The notes: generated from the sequence alone by a model not told the origin. A DNA stretch of 64,000 bases from Providencia alcalifaciens DSM 30120 (GCF_000173415.1 NZ_ABXW01000062.1:124001-188000); one strand, 5' to 3'; positions 24,676-33,844 are shown, numbered from the stretch's first letter. Numbers and translations are program-made.

Positions 24676-26934
24676 ATGCGGATCACTTATTCAGTAGGGC
24701 GCTCCGCTAGAGATAACCGTCCTCAATTAGCGCAAGCGTCTAGCTTTGATGAATATAAATTGGCTATCAAAGCGCTTAAAAAAACGATTAATGTTTCTCC
24801 GAGTGACTCAACAGAGGTAATGCGAGAGAAAAAGGCACGTCTCAATTATATTTGGGGTGCGCTGATCAATAAGACCAAAGGGCGTAGTGCGGCTAATGCT
24901 GGTAATCGTCATGTTCTTTGGTTAGATATGGATGGTTGTTCTTTAGATGCTTGGAACACGTTAAAAGGTGTTTTGAGTATGTATCGTTGTTTCTGTTATA
25001 CGACAGCTAGCCATGAACACCCAACTGCCAATAATGTGCAACGCTGGCGTATCGGCATTATGCTAGATAGTAGCGTGACGGCTCAAATGTATGCGGAATT
25101 AGGCCCACGCGTTGAACAAGAAATCATGGACTGTTACGAGCTACTTGATGATGAACCTATTAAATGGGATCGCTCTGTCTATGAACCATCACATATGGTA
25201 TTCGCCCCACACGAAGGCGCTCAATTCTTAGAGTTCGATGGTGCGGTGATTAATGTTTGTACAGTTCTAGCATCGGAACTTGTATTGCACAGTAACGCTG
25301 CAGATATCTCCGATTTCGATGTGGTATCGGATGATGACCTGTCGCGCTTGGTCGATCTAGACAATATCAACAGTCATACCTTTGATGATATTCGCTCTGC
25401 GCTTTGGCATCCGCAGGTATTACGCCTTGCCGAAAATTACCCAACTTGGGTTGATATGGGTAACCGCTTGGCATGGTTCAAAAATACTGATTATGAAGAT
25501 AAAGCCAAATCACTGTGGGTTGAATGGTCCGCGAAAGCAGAAAAGGGTGATGAAGAAGCCGCAATAAACAAGTGGTCCCAACTCTGCGCCGACCGTACCG
25601 GTTATCAAGCGATATTCACCCTAGCCCAAAAAGAAGGATGGGTTAACCCTGGCACGGAACGTTTAAAAACAGCGGTTGCAACTGCAGACGATTTTGATGA
25701 TATCCGAGTCGCTAATGAGCCGATGCCACTACCTTCATTTAAGCGTGATAAGTATGGCCAGATAGAAGCGACTATTGATAATGTGGCTAAAGCGGTTATG
25801 CGACCTGATTTTATCGATATCGAAATTCGCTTTGATACCTTTCGCGATGAAATCATGTTTGCACCAACCGGTACCAACGAGTGGCAACAATTTAGTGACG
25901 CGGATTATTCACGTTTACGTATTGCCATGGAAAAGCGTGACTTCAAACCCGTAGGCCGTGAGCTGATCCGCGATGTTGTTTTACTTGCCGCTGAAGAAAA
26001 CCAATTCGACTCTGCTATCGAGTGGCTTACTAACCTCGAGTGGGATGGCATTAAACGTGTTGAGCAGTTCTATCATACACATTTCGGTGCTGAGGACACA
26101 CCTTATACCCGCGCCGTTTCTCTCTACATGTGGACGGCTATGGCAGGTCGTGTAATGGTACCCGGTATTAAAGCCGACATGGTACCAATCTTAGTTGGTG
26201 CTCAAGGTTGCGGTAAATCTTCGGGGGTGGCGGCATTATCCCCTGATCCGACTTTCTTTACGGAAATCTCGTTCGCTGAAAAAGACGATGATTTAGCCCG
26301 TAAAATGCGCGGCCGCTTAGTCGCTGAAATTGGCGAACTACGCGGACTCAGCACTAAGGATCTTGAATCTATCAAGGCTTTTGTTACCCGCACACATGAG
26401 AACTGGATCCCTAAGTTTAAAGAATTCGCCACACAGTTCCCACGCCGTTCATTAATCATTGGTACTACTAACGAGGACGAGTTCTTAGCCGACCGTACAG
26501 GTAACCGTCGTTGGCTGCCTGTTGAAGTGATTAAGGTCAATGTTGATGACATTACACGTGATGTTCTTCAGCTGTGGGCCGAAGCGCGCGAAATGTTTAA
26601 AGCTGACGGTATCCAATATGAAGCTGCTGAACATTTAGCCGCTCAGGTTCACGAGAAGTACACCATTAAAGATGCTTGGTTAGAAATTATTGAACGTTGG
26701 TTAGATGAGCCTGATTTAATGACAGGCGAAAAACCGCGAACTCGTAGTTTTTTACGTGCTGCCGAAGTTTTGCGAGAAGCGTTGAACCTTGACCCTAAAA
26801 ACATTTCAAGACGCGAACAAATGCGAATTGGTAATGTTTTGCAAAATTGTGGGTATAAATCGGTACAAAGACGCGTCGAGGGAAAGGTAACTCGTGTCTA
26901 TGAGCCACCTGTAACGACCTGTAACGACCTTTAA
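24676..26934 (+). CDS. VirE-family phage primase/helicase
   Basis: The 752-residue protein belongs to the virulence-associated-E family, which combines a primase-like N-terminal region with a superfamily 3-type ATPase. An N-terminal primase-like domain covers about 50-200 (HVLWLDMDGCSLDAW and CYTTASHEH). A linker precedes the ATPase with Walker A GAQGCGKSSG from residue 508, Walker B-like LVAEIGELRGL, and sensor segment IIGTTNEDEFLADRTGNRRW. It probably opens the origin and primes phage replication. Iteron-like repeats begin in its last codons and continue downstream. Confidence 0.93.
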   Translation: MRITYSVGRSARDNRPQLAQASSFDEYKLAIKALKKTINVSPSDSTEVMREKKARLNYIWGALINKTKGRSAANAGNRHVLWLDMDGCSLDAWNTLKGVLSMYRCFCYTTASHEHPTANNVQRWRIGIMLDSSVTAQMYAELGPRVEQEIMDCYELLDDEPIKWDRSVYEPSHMVFAPHEGAQFLEFDGAVINVCTVLASELVLHSNAADISDFDVVSDDDLSRLVDLDNINSHTFDDIRSALWHPQVLRLAENYPTWVDMGNRLAWFKNTDYEDKAKSLWVEWSAKAEKGDEEAAINKWSQLCADRTGYQAIFTLAQKEGWVNPGTERLKTAVATADDFDDIRVANEPMPLPSFKRDKYGQIEATIDNVAKAVMRPDFIDIEIRFDTFRDEIMFAPTGTNEWQQFSDADYSRLRIAMEKRDFKPVGRELIRDVVLLAAEENQFDSAIEWLTNLEWDGIKRVEQFYHTHFGAEDTPYTRAVSLYMWTAMAGRVMVPGIKADMVPILVGAQGCGKSSGVAALSPDPTFFTEISFAEKDDDLARKMRGRLVAEIGELRGLSTKDLESIKAFVTRTHENWIPKFKEFATQFPRRSLIIGTTNEDEFLADRTGNRRWLPVEVIKVNVDDITRDVLQLWAEAREMFKADGIQYEAAEHLAAQVHEKYTIKDAWLEIIERWLDEPDLMTGEKPRTRSFLRAAEVLREALNLDPKNISRREQMRIGNVLQNCGYKSVQRRVEGKVTRVYEPPVTTCNDL

Positions 26935-27088
26935 CTATTAGGTCGGTACACTTAATTAATTGATTTTTAAAGCTTGTACCAACCGTACCAACCGTACCAA
27001 CCATTTAAGAAACTACACATACATAAGTATATAAGGCTCTAAAAGGTATTAATAGAAAAGGGTCGGTACAGTTGGTACAGGTCGGTAC
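26911..27088 (+). repeat. Iteron-like repeats, candidate phage replication origin
   Basis: A 9-10 bp motif (consensus rGTYGGTAC) occurs in both orientations. GTAACGACCT appears twice (26911-26930), GGTCGGTAC at 26941-26949, and GTACCAACC three times in tandem (26976-27002). Then come GGTCGGTAC (27061-27069), AGTTGGTAC (27070-27078) and GGTCGGTAC (27080-27088). About 60 bp of AT-rich sequence separates the last two groups. No gene lies here, and the array follows the primase/helicase gene, as iterons do in P4-like origins. Confidence 0.6.
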
Positions 27089-27197
27089 AGCGATATATTA
27101 GTAACTTTTTACACATTCCAGTTAACCAAATGCATTTTGTCGTTATCGATGCTTGAAATTGGGCGCAACTGGTACAGAAAAACACAGGTCAGAAACT

Positions 27198-27629
27198 ATG
27201 AGCAGAGACATACAGAAAATTTTGACACATTGGGGCGGTTGGTCGGCTGGCGATCATTGCGCTGCGGTGGGCTGGTCATCAGTGGCGGCAGGCTTTAGCG
27301 ACTATTCGCCAAGCTCTAGCGGCAATAGGCTATCGTGTAGCGATGAAGACGGCTTAGTCATTGACTTATGCGTTGCTAAGCTCGCTACGGTAGGCATGGA
27401 GCGTGAACGCGCCTATCTTGAAGAATATTACATCAAGGGTAAATCTAAACGTGCAATTGGGCGCAAGTTCAAAATACGAGAGGATGAAGTACGTAGGCAG
27501 ATGCAAATTGCGGAGGGCTTTGTTTTAGGCTTCTTAGAAGCGCTTAATATTCAATTGGATATAGATATTTTGTATAAAAAACAATCAATCAGTGCGCTAA
27601 AGTTAGTGCGGTCGCAAAATGTGTGTTAA
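27198..27629 (+). CDS. Phage antitermination protein Q
   Basis: I start at ATG 27198 (MSRDIQKILTHWGGWSAGDH), giving 143 residues. This N-terminus and the following WSSVAAGF are typical of the PF06530-type Q proteins of lambdoid phages. The C-terminal half has a helix-turn-helix-like region (KGKSKRAIGRKFKIREDEVRR). Q lets RNA polymerase at the late promoter read through terminators into lysis and structural genes. Two intrinsic terminators follow directly, as expected for tR'-type control. Confidence 0.9.
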   Translation: MSRDIQKILTHWGGWSAGDHCAAVGWSSVAAGFSDYSPSSSGNRLSCSDEDGLVIDLCVAKLATVGMERERAYLEEYYIKGKSKRAIGRKFKIREDEVRRQMQIAEGFVLGFLEALNIQLDIDILYKKQSISALKLVRSQNVC

Positions 27630-27655
27630 TCTGACAAAAATGGTTTTCTGTCCAC

Positions 27656-27690
27656 GGCAAAGGCTCTCAAGTTTGAGGGCCTTTTCTTTT
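27656..27690 (+). terminator. Terminator after Q
   Basis: AAGGCTCTCAA-GT-TTGAGGGCCTT forms a long hairpin with one mismatch, followed by TTCTTTTT. Confidence 0.85.
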
Positions 27691-27916
27691 TGGGTTTCCG
27701 CAAGAAAATTATCAAAAATAAACCTTACGCCTTAGGTTTTAGCTGAACTGCAATAGTGATGATTTGTTAATAAAATGTTATCCGCGATAAACGGTAAAAA
27801 CGGCATAGAAGATAGTGATTTTTAACCTTTTGGGGTGACATTTTAATTGAGTTCAAAAATCGCGGGGCGTGTAAGGGTCATTATGTTAAATAGCACCGTT
27901 TTTCACGAAATTATCT

Positions 27917-27940
27917 AAAAGTCACTTCGGGGGCTTTTTT
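27917..27940 (+). terminator. Second late-region terminator
   Basis: AAAAGTC-ACTTCGGG-GGCTTTT with a T run lies just before the 27959 gene. The same loop occurs in the terminator at 29038-29062. Confidence 0.7.
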
Positions 27941-27958
27941 GCTTTCTGAGGTTCATCA

Positions 27959-28279
27959 ATGCAAATACCTACTGAATTAGTGTTTAGACCCGCCAGTGAG
28001 CTGCCTACTGAAGATTTAGACGGCAGGGATGTGATCCTTATAAATCCTTGTGATGGTTGGCACCTTGGTATAGTTCGCGTGGAAAAAGAGGGTGATTGGG
28101 TTCATATCGGTATTCGCCCTTGGATGGGATCAGAAATGACACCTCATGATTTTTATGTTGCTTGGGCGCTTTTACCTAGCCTTGATGATCTGAGCCAAAA
28201 GTACGATGGTGAGCGATATATGAATCGCCATTGTTGCATATGTAAGCGGCGTGATCATTCAACGGCAGAGCACAAATAG
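27959..28279 (+). CDS. Unrecognised 106-residue phage protein
   Basis: The ATG at 27959 has GAGG upstream. The protein starts with RPASELPTEDLDGRDVILIN and contains GWHLGIVRV and a tryptophan-rich centre, loosely like DUF551-type phage proteins. It ends in a CCICKRRDHSTAEH tail that could bind metal. It is the first gene after the Q-region terminators and so would need Q for full expression. I do not assign a function. Confidence 0.65.
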   Translation: MQIPTELVFRPASELPTEDLDGRDVILINPCDGWHLGIVRVEKEGDWVHIGIRPWMGSEMTPHDFYVAWALLPSLDDLSQKYDGERYMNRHCCICKRRDHSTAEHK

Positions 28280-28315
28280 TTGGTCACTTAGGTGGCTTTT
28301 TCTTTATCAGAACTA

Positions 28316-28780
28316 CTAGGTTGCTTTCTTAACTTTTGGTAAGTCACCTGATATAAAAGCCATAAACTTTTCCCAGAAGCTAAGTTTCACTTCAATAGGC
28401 TCTCCAAAAGTTAGTTGCGTACGAATTTCAGCTGCATTAACTAGTGAAATCCAGACATTTGAATCACTAACTTGAGTACTTATTAATTCTTCTGTTAATT
28501 GTTCATCAGGTGCTTTAGACATATATAGGTTTAAGTAGTTTATTGCTTGTTTTCTAGCTGACTCAGAGGCTTTTTCAAATGAGAAAGCCATTCTTATCGA
28601 TGTGATTACCGCGATACATATACCGATAAACACCTGATTTCCTAAACTTCCAATGACGGAAGAACCGAGCAATAAAAGTAGACATGACAACAATTTATCT
28701 ATTCTACCAAGTAGCACACTGAACATTGTGTGTAGCCGGTATGAGTAATAAATCTGGTATAACAATTGTGCTCGGTTCAT
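28316..28780 (-). CDS. SLATT-like two-helix membrane protein
   Basis: The 154-residue protein has two adjacent membrane segments (about 30-46 and 50-66) with GSSVIGSLGN between them, followed by a helical cytoplasmic region (FEKASESARKQAINYLNLYM). This layout resembles SLATT-domain proteins, predicted pore-forming effectors of nucleotide-sensing conflict systems. It is on the minus strand inside the rightward late region and lies 6 bp after a 53-residue gene. The assignment is by pattern only; an exclusion or lysis role is equally possible. Confidence 0.5.
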   Translation of the reverse strand: MNRAQLLYQIYYSYRLHTMFSVLLGRIDKLLSCLLLLLGSSVIGSLGNQVFIGICIAVITSIRMAFSFEKASESARKQAINYLNLYMSKAPDEQLTEELISTQVSDSNVWISLVNAAEIRTQLTFGEPIEVKLSFWEKFMAFISGDLPKVKKAT

Positions 28781-28786
28781 AGTTCC

Positions 28787-28948
28787 TCACTGTCCTTTGT
28801 CGGTGCCTCCGTTTGATTTGGAGGTTTGATTGGTTTGCGTTCCTGTTTGCTGCGACTGTTGTTTCGCTTGTTCATATATCGTTTTAGCTAGACCTGGTGG
28901 CATACTGTCTCCAACTGGTATGCTACTGGATTTTTTCTTGTAGCTCAT
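28787..28948 (-). CDS. Small hydrophilic partner of the two-helix protein
   Basis: The 53-residue frame starts MSYKKKSSSIPVGDSMPPGL and ends in a Gln/Thr/Asn-rich tail. Its stop overlaps the ribosome site (GTGAGGAACT) of the SLATT-like gene, so the two are translationally coupled. GGGAACC precedes its ATG. It has no membrane segment and no recognised family. Two small coupled genes facing against the late operon form a separate unit. Confidence 0.6.
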   Translation of the reverse strand: MSYKKKSSSIPVGDSMPPGLAKTIYEQAKQQSQQTGTQTNQTSKSNGGTDKGQ

Positions 28949-29037
28949 GTGGTTCCCTTTTTTGAATTGTTACGTTTGGCGATTTAACAATATCAGATAA
29001 GGTAATGCGTCGCCAGTCGCTTAACTGGCCCCATCTC

Positions 29038-29062
29038 AAAGATCACTTCGGTGGTCTTTTTT
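29038..29062 (+). terminator. Terminator before the lysis genes
   Basis: AAAGATC-ACTTCGGT-GGTCTTT followed by a T run, 39 bp before the holin gene. Confidence 0.8.
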
Positions 29063-29100
29063 ATTAACTAAATCTCAGGCACTCCGTAGGGGGTGAAATC

Positions 29101-29370
29101 ATGCGTATGGATAAATATAGCAACGCAGCCTACGGTAGTGCTGGGTTAACAGCATTTTTTGCGAGCCTCTCACTTTATGAATGGGGCTTTATTATCGGAA
29201 TGGCGTTCAGCATGATCTTAGGCTTGGCGACTTTCTTCATGAATAGGCGGGAACAACGAAAACGAACCCGTCTATTTGAAGAGCTGGTCAATAAGACAGA
29301 CCCACAAAACCCCTCTGCCACCGCTCGAAAAGCCGCCGAATTAATGGCAAAAGCCCCTAAGGATATCTAA
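29101..29370 (+). CDS. Phage holin
   Basis: The 89-residue protein is a class II-like holin. It has two membrane helices (about 11-28 and 31-48: AGLTAFFASLSLYEWGFIIG and MAFSMILGLATFF), followed by a strongly basic cytoplasmic tail (NRREQRKRTR). It permeabilises or depolarises the inner membrane to trigger lysis. Its stop overlaps the endolysin start by one base. Confidence 0.9.
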   Translation: MRMDKYSNAAYGSAGLTAFFASLSLYEWGFIIGMAFSMILGLATFFMNRREQRKRTRLFEELVNKTDPQNPSATARKAAELMAKAPKDI

Positions 29371-29840
29371 TGTCACTCAAACAAAAACTAACTGTGCTTG
29401 TTAGCGCAGGGGCTACGGCTATCGCTCTAACAGTGATTGCACATTTTGAAGGTGTTAGATATGAGCCTTATGAAGACGTGGGTGGTGTACTGACGGTTTG
29501 TTATGGCCACACAGGAAAGGACATCATTCCTAATAAAGTTTACTCAAAAGATGAATGTAATGAACTGCTTGAGTCAGACTTTCAGCGCACGAAACAGCAG
29601 GTAGATAAGTTGGTTAAGGTGCCAACTGACGATTACACCAAAGCCGCGTTGTATTCATTTGCATTTAATGTTGGTACCGGCGCATTTGCTAAGTCGACAA
29701 TGCTTAAAAAACTTAACGCGGGTGATCAATACGGTGCCTGTGAAGAATTAAAAAAATGGGTTTACGCTGGTGGAAAGGTATGGCGTGGGTTAGTTAATCG
29801 CAGAGAAGCGGAGGCAGCTATATGTCATGGAAACCTATAG
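29370..29840 (+). CDS. SAR endolysin (T4-type lysozyme, GH24)
   Basis: The 156-residue muramidase has an N-terminal signal-anchor-release segment (about 7-24, rich in Ala, Val and Gly) in place of a cleavable signal. The catalytic triad follows the canonical Glu27-8-Asp36-5-Thr42 spacing in HFEGVRYEPYEDVGGVLT. Cys44 lies nearby and may take part in activation by disulfide exchange, as in P1 Lyz. It degrades peptidoglycan after membrane collapse. Confidence 0.95.
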   Translation: MSLKQKLTVLVSAGATAIALTVIAHFEGVRYEPYEDVGGVLTVCYGHTGKDIIPNKVYSKDECNELLESDFQRTKQQVDKLVKVPTDDYTKAALYSFAFNVGTGAFAKSTMLKKLNAGDQYGACEELKKWVYAGGKVWRGLVNRREAEAAICHGNL

Positions 29841-29995
29841 TGGCTGTAATTTTCTTTATGCTGCTAGAGATATCAACGATTGTATTTGGTGCCTACAGAC
29901 TCACTGACAATACATGCGGTTTTGATAAAGCTAGTTTAGAAAAGCGTTGTCAAAAAGCTATCGACCACTACAAAGGGCGACAAGTTAATTTTTAA
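29822..29995 (+). CDS. Small membrane protein overlapping the endolysin gene
   Basis: This 57-residue frame starts inside the last codons of the endolysin (19-bp overlap) in another frame. It has one clear membrane helix (about 6-25: IVAVIFFMLLEISTIVFGAY) followed by a charged tail with two cysteines. Position between endolysin and Rz suggests a lysis accessory protein such as an antiholin, but no family is recognised. Confidence 0.6.
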   Translation: MSWKPIVAVIFFMLLEISTIVFGAYRLTDNTCGFDKASLEKRCQKAIDHYKGRQVNF

Positions 29996-30015
29996 TCTTC
30001 TGTATGGTAACAGCC

Positions 30016-30465
30016 ATGAATACAGTCAGAATAGCGTTATTTATTGCTGCGTGGGTGGCCATATGGGGAATGTGGAAACAACACGAAAGGATAGGTGAGT
30101 TAAATACTAAGAATGCCGAACTGCTCGTTGAACTGACAGAGCAAGTCAAAATCAATGAAGATTACCAAGAACGTGTTCAAGCGCTCTATAAACTCGATAC
30201 AAAACATATTCAGGAACTAGCTAATGCAAAAAGTGAAATTGATAAGTTGCGTATTGCTGTTGAGCATAATCCTGAGCGGGTGTACATCAAAGCCAGTTGT
30301 AAAAAAGCCGAAGGTCCTAGCACCTCCGGCATGGATGATGCAGCCACCGCCCGACCTACTGACTCCGCTATCCAAAATTATTGGTTACTCAGAAACAGAA
30401 TTGCAGAATTAACGCGAATGGTATTAGGACTGCAAGATTATATTAAAACGCAGTGTGTTCGGTAA
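30016..30465 (+). CDS. i-spanin Rz
   Basis: The 149-residue protein has an N-terminal membrane anchor (about 3-20) and a long periplasmic coiled coil, typical of the Rz inner-membrane spanin. With Rz1 it fuses the inner and outer membranes in the last step of lysis. I start at ATG 30016, preceded by GGTAAC; an ATG at 30004 would add four residues. The Rz1 gene is embedded in it. Confidence 0.9.
   Translation: MNTVRIALFIAAWVAIWGMWKQHERIGELNTKNAELLVELTEQVKINEDYQERVQALYKLDTKHIQELANAKSEIDKLRIAVEHNPERVYIKASCKKAEGPSTSGMDDAATARPTDSAIQNYWLLRNRIAELTRMVLGLQDYIKTQCVR
30224..30412 (+). CDS. o-spanin Rz1 lipoprotein, embedded in Rz
   Basis: The 62-residue frame lies wholly inside Rz in the +1 frame. It has a lipoprotein signal peptide ending in the lipobox LSGC (Cys20) and a proline-rich mature part (APPAWMMQPPPD), both diagnostic of Rz1. 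It is anchored in the outer membrane and pairs with Rz. Confidence 0.93.
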   Translation: MQKVKLISCVLLLSIILSGCTSKPVVKKPKVLAPPAWMMQPPPDLLTPLSKIIGYSETELQN

Positions 30466-30542
30466 CCCATATGCACAATTCTACAAATGCCATTCGATGA
30501 GTGGCATTGATAAAATTTTGTATAACAAACAGGTTAATCACA

Positions 30543-31094
30543 ATGACAACAAAACTCTCGCAAAAACAAAGAATGTTTTGCCATGAGTATATTGTCGATC
30601 TCAATGCAACCCAAGCTGCCATACGCGCGGGCTATGCACCTAAACGCGCTAGCGAAATGGGCTACAAGCTATTAAACAAACCTAATGTCTGTGCGTTCAT
30701 TGATGAACTGAAACAGAACCGTATCAAACAGTTAGGTATTGATGCTAACTATGTGCTTATGCGGTTGGTTGAAATCGACAAAATGGATGCGGCAGATATT
30801 TTTAATGATGATATGAGCCTTAAACCTATTCTCGATTGGCCCGAAGTCTGGCGGCGTTACCTTAGCGGCTTTGATCTTGCCGAAATGTTTGAAGGGCGGG
30901 GCGATGACCGTGAAATGGTTGGCTTACTCAAGAAAATTAAGTGGCCTGATAAAGTGCGTAATCTTGAGTTATTAGGCAAACACGTATCTGTGCAGGCTTT
31001 CCGAGAACAACTGGATCATCAATCTTCTGACGGCTCAATGACTCCGAAGCCTACAACTATTCAACTTGTTCCTGTGGAGCCTACGAATGAGTAG
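30543..31094 (+). CDS. Terminase small subunit
   Basis: I start at ATG 30543 ([19 protein letters not shown]), giving 183 residues. The N-terminal helix-turn-helix with [20 protein letters not shown] and [16 protein letters not shown] is typical of the Terminase_2 family, which binds the packaging initiation site. Its 3' end overlaps the large subunit gene by 8 bp. Confidence 0.95.
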   Translation: MTTKLSQKQRMFCHEYIVDLNATQAAIRAGYAPKRASEMGYKLLNKPNVCAFIDELKQNRIKQLGIDANYVLMRLVEIDKMDAADIFNDDMSLKPILDWPEVWRRYLSGFDLAEMFEGRGDDREMVGLLKKIKWPDKVRNLELLGKHVSVQAFREQLDHQSSDGSMTPKPTTIQLVPVEPTNE

Positions 31095-32322
31095 TGCGGT
31101 ACAACTTCCTATACCTGCTAAATTAGCGCCGTTATTTATAGCTACGAATAAACGATATCGCTGTTCTTATGGGGGAAGGGGGAGCGCTAAAACTAGAACA
31201 TTTGCGCTCATGAGTGCGGTTAGAGCTTATCAAGCATCGAATAACGGCGAATCAGGGGTGATACTTTGCGCTCGTGAGTTCATGAACTCCCTTGAAGAAT
31301 CCTCGATGGAGGAAGTCAAACAAGCGATACGAGCGGTTCCCTGGTTAGCAGCCCATTTTGATATTGGTGAAAAGTACATTAGGACCGTTGACCGAAAAGT
31401 TAGTTATGTTTTCTGTGGGCTACGCCACAATTTGGACAGTATAAAATCTAAGGCAAGAATTCTACTTTGCTGGGTTGATGAAGCTGAAACTGTAAGTGAA
31501 ACAGCGTGGCAAAAACTGGATCCGACAGTACGTGAAGACAACTCGGAAATATGGGTAACGTGGAACCCTGAAAAAGATGGTAGTGCCACGGATAAACGGT
31601 TTAGAAAGAATGCTAGTGATGACTGCATTACCGTAGAGATGAATTATTCTGACAATCCTTGGTTTCCTTCGGTATTAGAAGGAGTTAGGCAAAAGGATAG
31701 AGAGAGACTAGATGATGCAACTTACGCTTGGGTGTGGGAAGGTGCTTATTTAGAAAACTCGGAGAAACAAGTCCTCGCTGGTAAGTACGAAATCAGGTCT
31801 TTTTCTGATGATTTATGGAAAAAAGCAGACCGACTGCTATTTGGTGCTGACTTTGGTTTTGCTAAGGATCCGAACACGCTATTACGCCAATTCATTTTAG
31901 ATGATTGTCTTTATATTGAATACGAAATGTATGGGTTAGGCATTGAGCTTGACCATATGCCAGCGTTTTACGACAAGATACCTGAATCACGTAAATGGTC
32001 TATAAAAGCTGATTCAGCGAGGCCTGAAACTATCAGTTATCTCCGGCGTCAGGGTTTTAATATCTCTGCTGCTAAAAAATGGCAAGGTAGTGTTGAAGAT
32101 GGAATAACATTTTTACGCGGATTTAAGCAGATAATCATTCATCCCCGTTGTAAAGAAACAGCAAAAGAAGCTCGTCTTTATTCATATAAAACAGATCGTA
32201 TTACAGGTGAAGTATTGCCTGTGATTTTGGACGCTAACAACCATTGTTGGGACGCTGTTCGATACGGATTAGATGGATATATCAATAAAAAAGGCGGGAG
32301 TTTTTTCACAACCAAGAGGTAA
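31087..32322 (+). CDS. Terminase large subunit
   Basis: The 411-residue protein packages phage DNA. The ATPase domain has Walker [13 protein letters not shown] (about 27-38) and Walker [13 protein letters not shown]. The C-terminal RNase H-like nuclease starts near residue 245 with [11 protein letters not shown] and includes [11 protein letters not shown]. It matches the Terminase_3 family. The ATG at 31087 overlaps the small subunit gene; the frame is open seven codons further upstream. Confidence 0.96.
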   Translation: MSSAVQLPIPAKLAPLFIATNKRYRCSYGGRGSAKTRTFALMSAVRAYQASNNGESGVILCAREFMNSLEESSMEEVKQAIRAVPWLAAHFDIGEKYIRTVDRKVSYVFCGLRHNLDSIKSKARILLCWVDEAETVSETAWQKLDPTVREDNSEIWVTWNPEKDGSATDKRFRKNASDDCITVEMNYSDNPWFPSVLEGVRQKDRERLDDATYAWVWEGAYLENSEKQVLAGKYEIRSFSDDLWKKADRLLFGADFGFAKDPNTLLRQFILDDCLYIEYEMYGLGIELDHMPAFYDKIPESRKWSIKADSARPETISYLRRQGFNISAAKKWQGSVEDGITFLRGFKQIIIHPRCKETAKEARLYSYKTDRITGEVLPVILDANNHCWDAVRYGLDGYINKKGGSFFTTKR

Positions 32323-32326
32323 TTCT

Positions 32327-33844
32327 ATGTGGCCGTTTAAAAGGCGAAAAATTGCAGAGCAGCTTGCACCGCCGAAGCGGTCAGCATTTACCACAGATTT
32401 GTACCCTGCATTAGCAAAAGAGAAGGGATTTAACGGGTTAGATTTGCCGCAGCCGGTGATTAATGGCGTGGGGATGGACAGTATTGATACTTCCGTGCCG
32501 TCATTCAAAGGTGAGCAAGTTTATGGTGTGCCCGAATCACAGGCGGCGTGGTATGCGAGCCAAATGTTCATCGGCAACAACATGTGCGCCATCATTGCGA
32601 AACATTGGTTGGTAGATAAAGCCTGTAATATGCCGGCTCGTGATGCCATTCGCCAAGGGTATGATATTGATTGCGATAATGACGATGACAGAGCTATCAG
32701 TAAAAAGCTGCGTAAACGCGATAAAAAGTACCGTATACAGCATCATTTGAAGGAGCTGATTCACTTTGGGCGCGTGTATGGCGGTCGATTAGCGCTATTT
32801 GTAGTGGAAACCTCAAACCCGAAAGAGTGGTATGAAAATCCGTTTAATCTCGATGGCGTGACCAAAGGAATGTATAAGGGGATCAAGCAAATTGACCCAC
32901 AATGGGTAACGCCTGATTTAACTGACTCCAACATTCAAGACCCTGCCAGCATGGATTTTTACGACCCCACGTATTACATCATTGGTGGTCGTAAATACCA
33001 TAAATCGCACTTTGTTAAGTTTGTGCCATTCCCTGTGCCTAATGTACTTAAGCCACTTTATAACTACTTTGGCGTATCTGTGCCAGAGCGTATTTATGAA
33101 CGGGTCTATGCCTCCGAACGTACAGCCAATGAAGCGCCACAACTGGCAATGACCAAACGGCTATTAACCATTGGTATGGCTGATCCTGAAGGTGCAGATA
33201 AGAACACCATTCAGGAAAACATGCTTTATTTTATGGAGATGCGCGATAACTACGGTGTGCAAGTGATGGGGAAAGAGGACGTCGCACAGCAGTTCGATAC
33301 TTCGTTAGCGGATTTAGACGCCACCATTATGACGCAATACCAGCTGGTGGCAGCGGCGGCAAATGTGCCAGCAACTAAGTTACTGGGTACTACGCCAAAG
33401 GGCTTTAATGCGACGGGTGAGTATGAAGAGTCGAACTACCGTGAAGAGCTAGAAAGCATCCAATCAAACGACTTAGACGAGCTTTTACAGCGACATTACG
33501 ACATGTTGATACGCAGCGAAGATCTACCACTAACCGAAATATCAGTGACGTGGGCGCCACTCGATAGCCCAACGGCAACAGAGAGCGCCGAAATTGAGCT
33601 GAAATCAGCTCAGACGGATGCGGCTCTAGCGGCTACTGGCGCCATTGATGGGTTAGATATTCGTAAAAAAATCGCAGCAGATAAAGCGTCGAGCTATTAC
33701 GGTATTGATGTAAACGAGGACGATTATGTCGAGGCGAATACGAATCCGAACGAAAAAGGAGAGGTGGGCAACCTCCCGACAAGCAGTCTTGAAGGGAAAT
33801 CCCCTGCAGTATTCAGCAGCGCCGTCCAGCCGTTACCATCGTGA
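32327..33844 (+). CDS. Portal protein (DUF1073 family)
   Basis: I start at ATG 32327 (MWPFKRRK), preceded by GAGGT four bases after the terminase stop. The 505-residue protein belongs to the DUF1073 portal family and forms the dodecameric DNA channel at the capsid vertex. Typical features are the central ATKLLGTTPKGFNATGEYE and the helical LQSNDLDELLQ-like segment after it. Databases sometimes name this family after the anti-CBASS protein Acb1, but this is the structural portal. Confidence 0.92.
   Translation: MWPFKRRKIAEQLAPPKRSAFTTDLYPALAKEKGFNGLDLPQPVINGVGMDSIDTSVPSFKGEQVYGVPESQAAWYASQMFIGNNMCAIIAKHWLVDKACNMPARDAIRQGYDIDCDNDDDRAISKKLRKRDKKYRIQHHLKELIHFGRVYGGRLALFVVETSNPKEWYENPFNLDGVTKGMYKGIKQIDPQWVTPDLTDSNIQDPASMDFYDPTYYIIGGRKYHKSHFVKFVPFPVPNVLKPLYNYFGVSVPERIYERVYASERTANEAPQLAMTKRLLTIGMADPEGADKNTIQENMLYFMEMRDNYGVQVMGKEDVAQQFDTSLADLDATIMTQYQLVAAAANVPATKLLGTTPKGFNATGEYEESNYREELESIQSNDLDELLQRHYDMLIRSEDLPLTEISVTWAPLDSPTATESAEIELKSAQTDAALAATGAIDGLDIRKKIAADKASSYYGIDVNEDDYVEANTNPNEKGEVGNLPTSSLEGKSPAVFSSAVQPLPS

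Larger units (their letters stand above)
27630..27958 (+). promoter_or_regulatory. Late control region after Q (PR' region, terminators)
   Basis: This 329-bp stretch has no convincing gene. A terminator lies at 27656-27690 (AAGGCTCTCAA/TTGAGGGCCTT plus T run) and a second at 27917-27940 (AAAAGTC/GGCTTTT plus T run). Between them TTGTTA is spaced 16-17 bp from GATAAA/ATAAAC (about 27765-27793), a possible late promoter. By analogy with lambda the Q target should be here, but I cannot point to a firm Q-binding site. Confidence 0.5.

Noticed and set aside
32327..33844. Portal protein as an anti-CBASS (Acb1) gene
   Set aside because: The DUF1073 family is sometimes labelled with the Acb1 name, but length, order between terminase and MuF-like genes, and sequence fit the structural portal.
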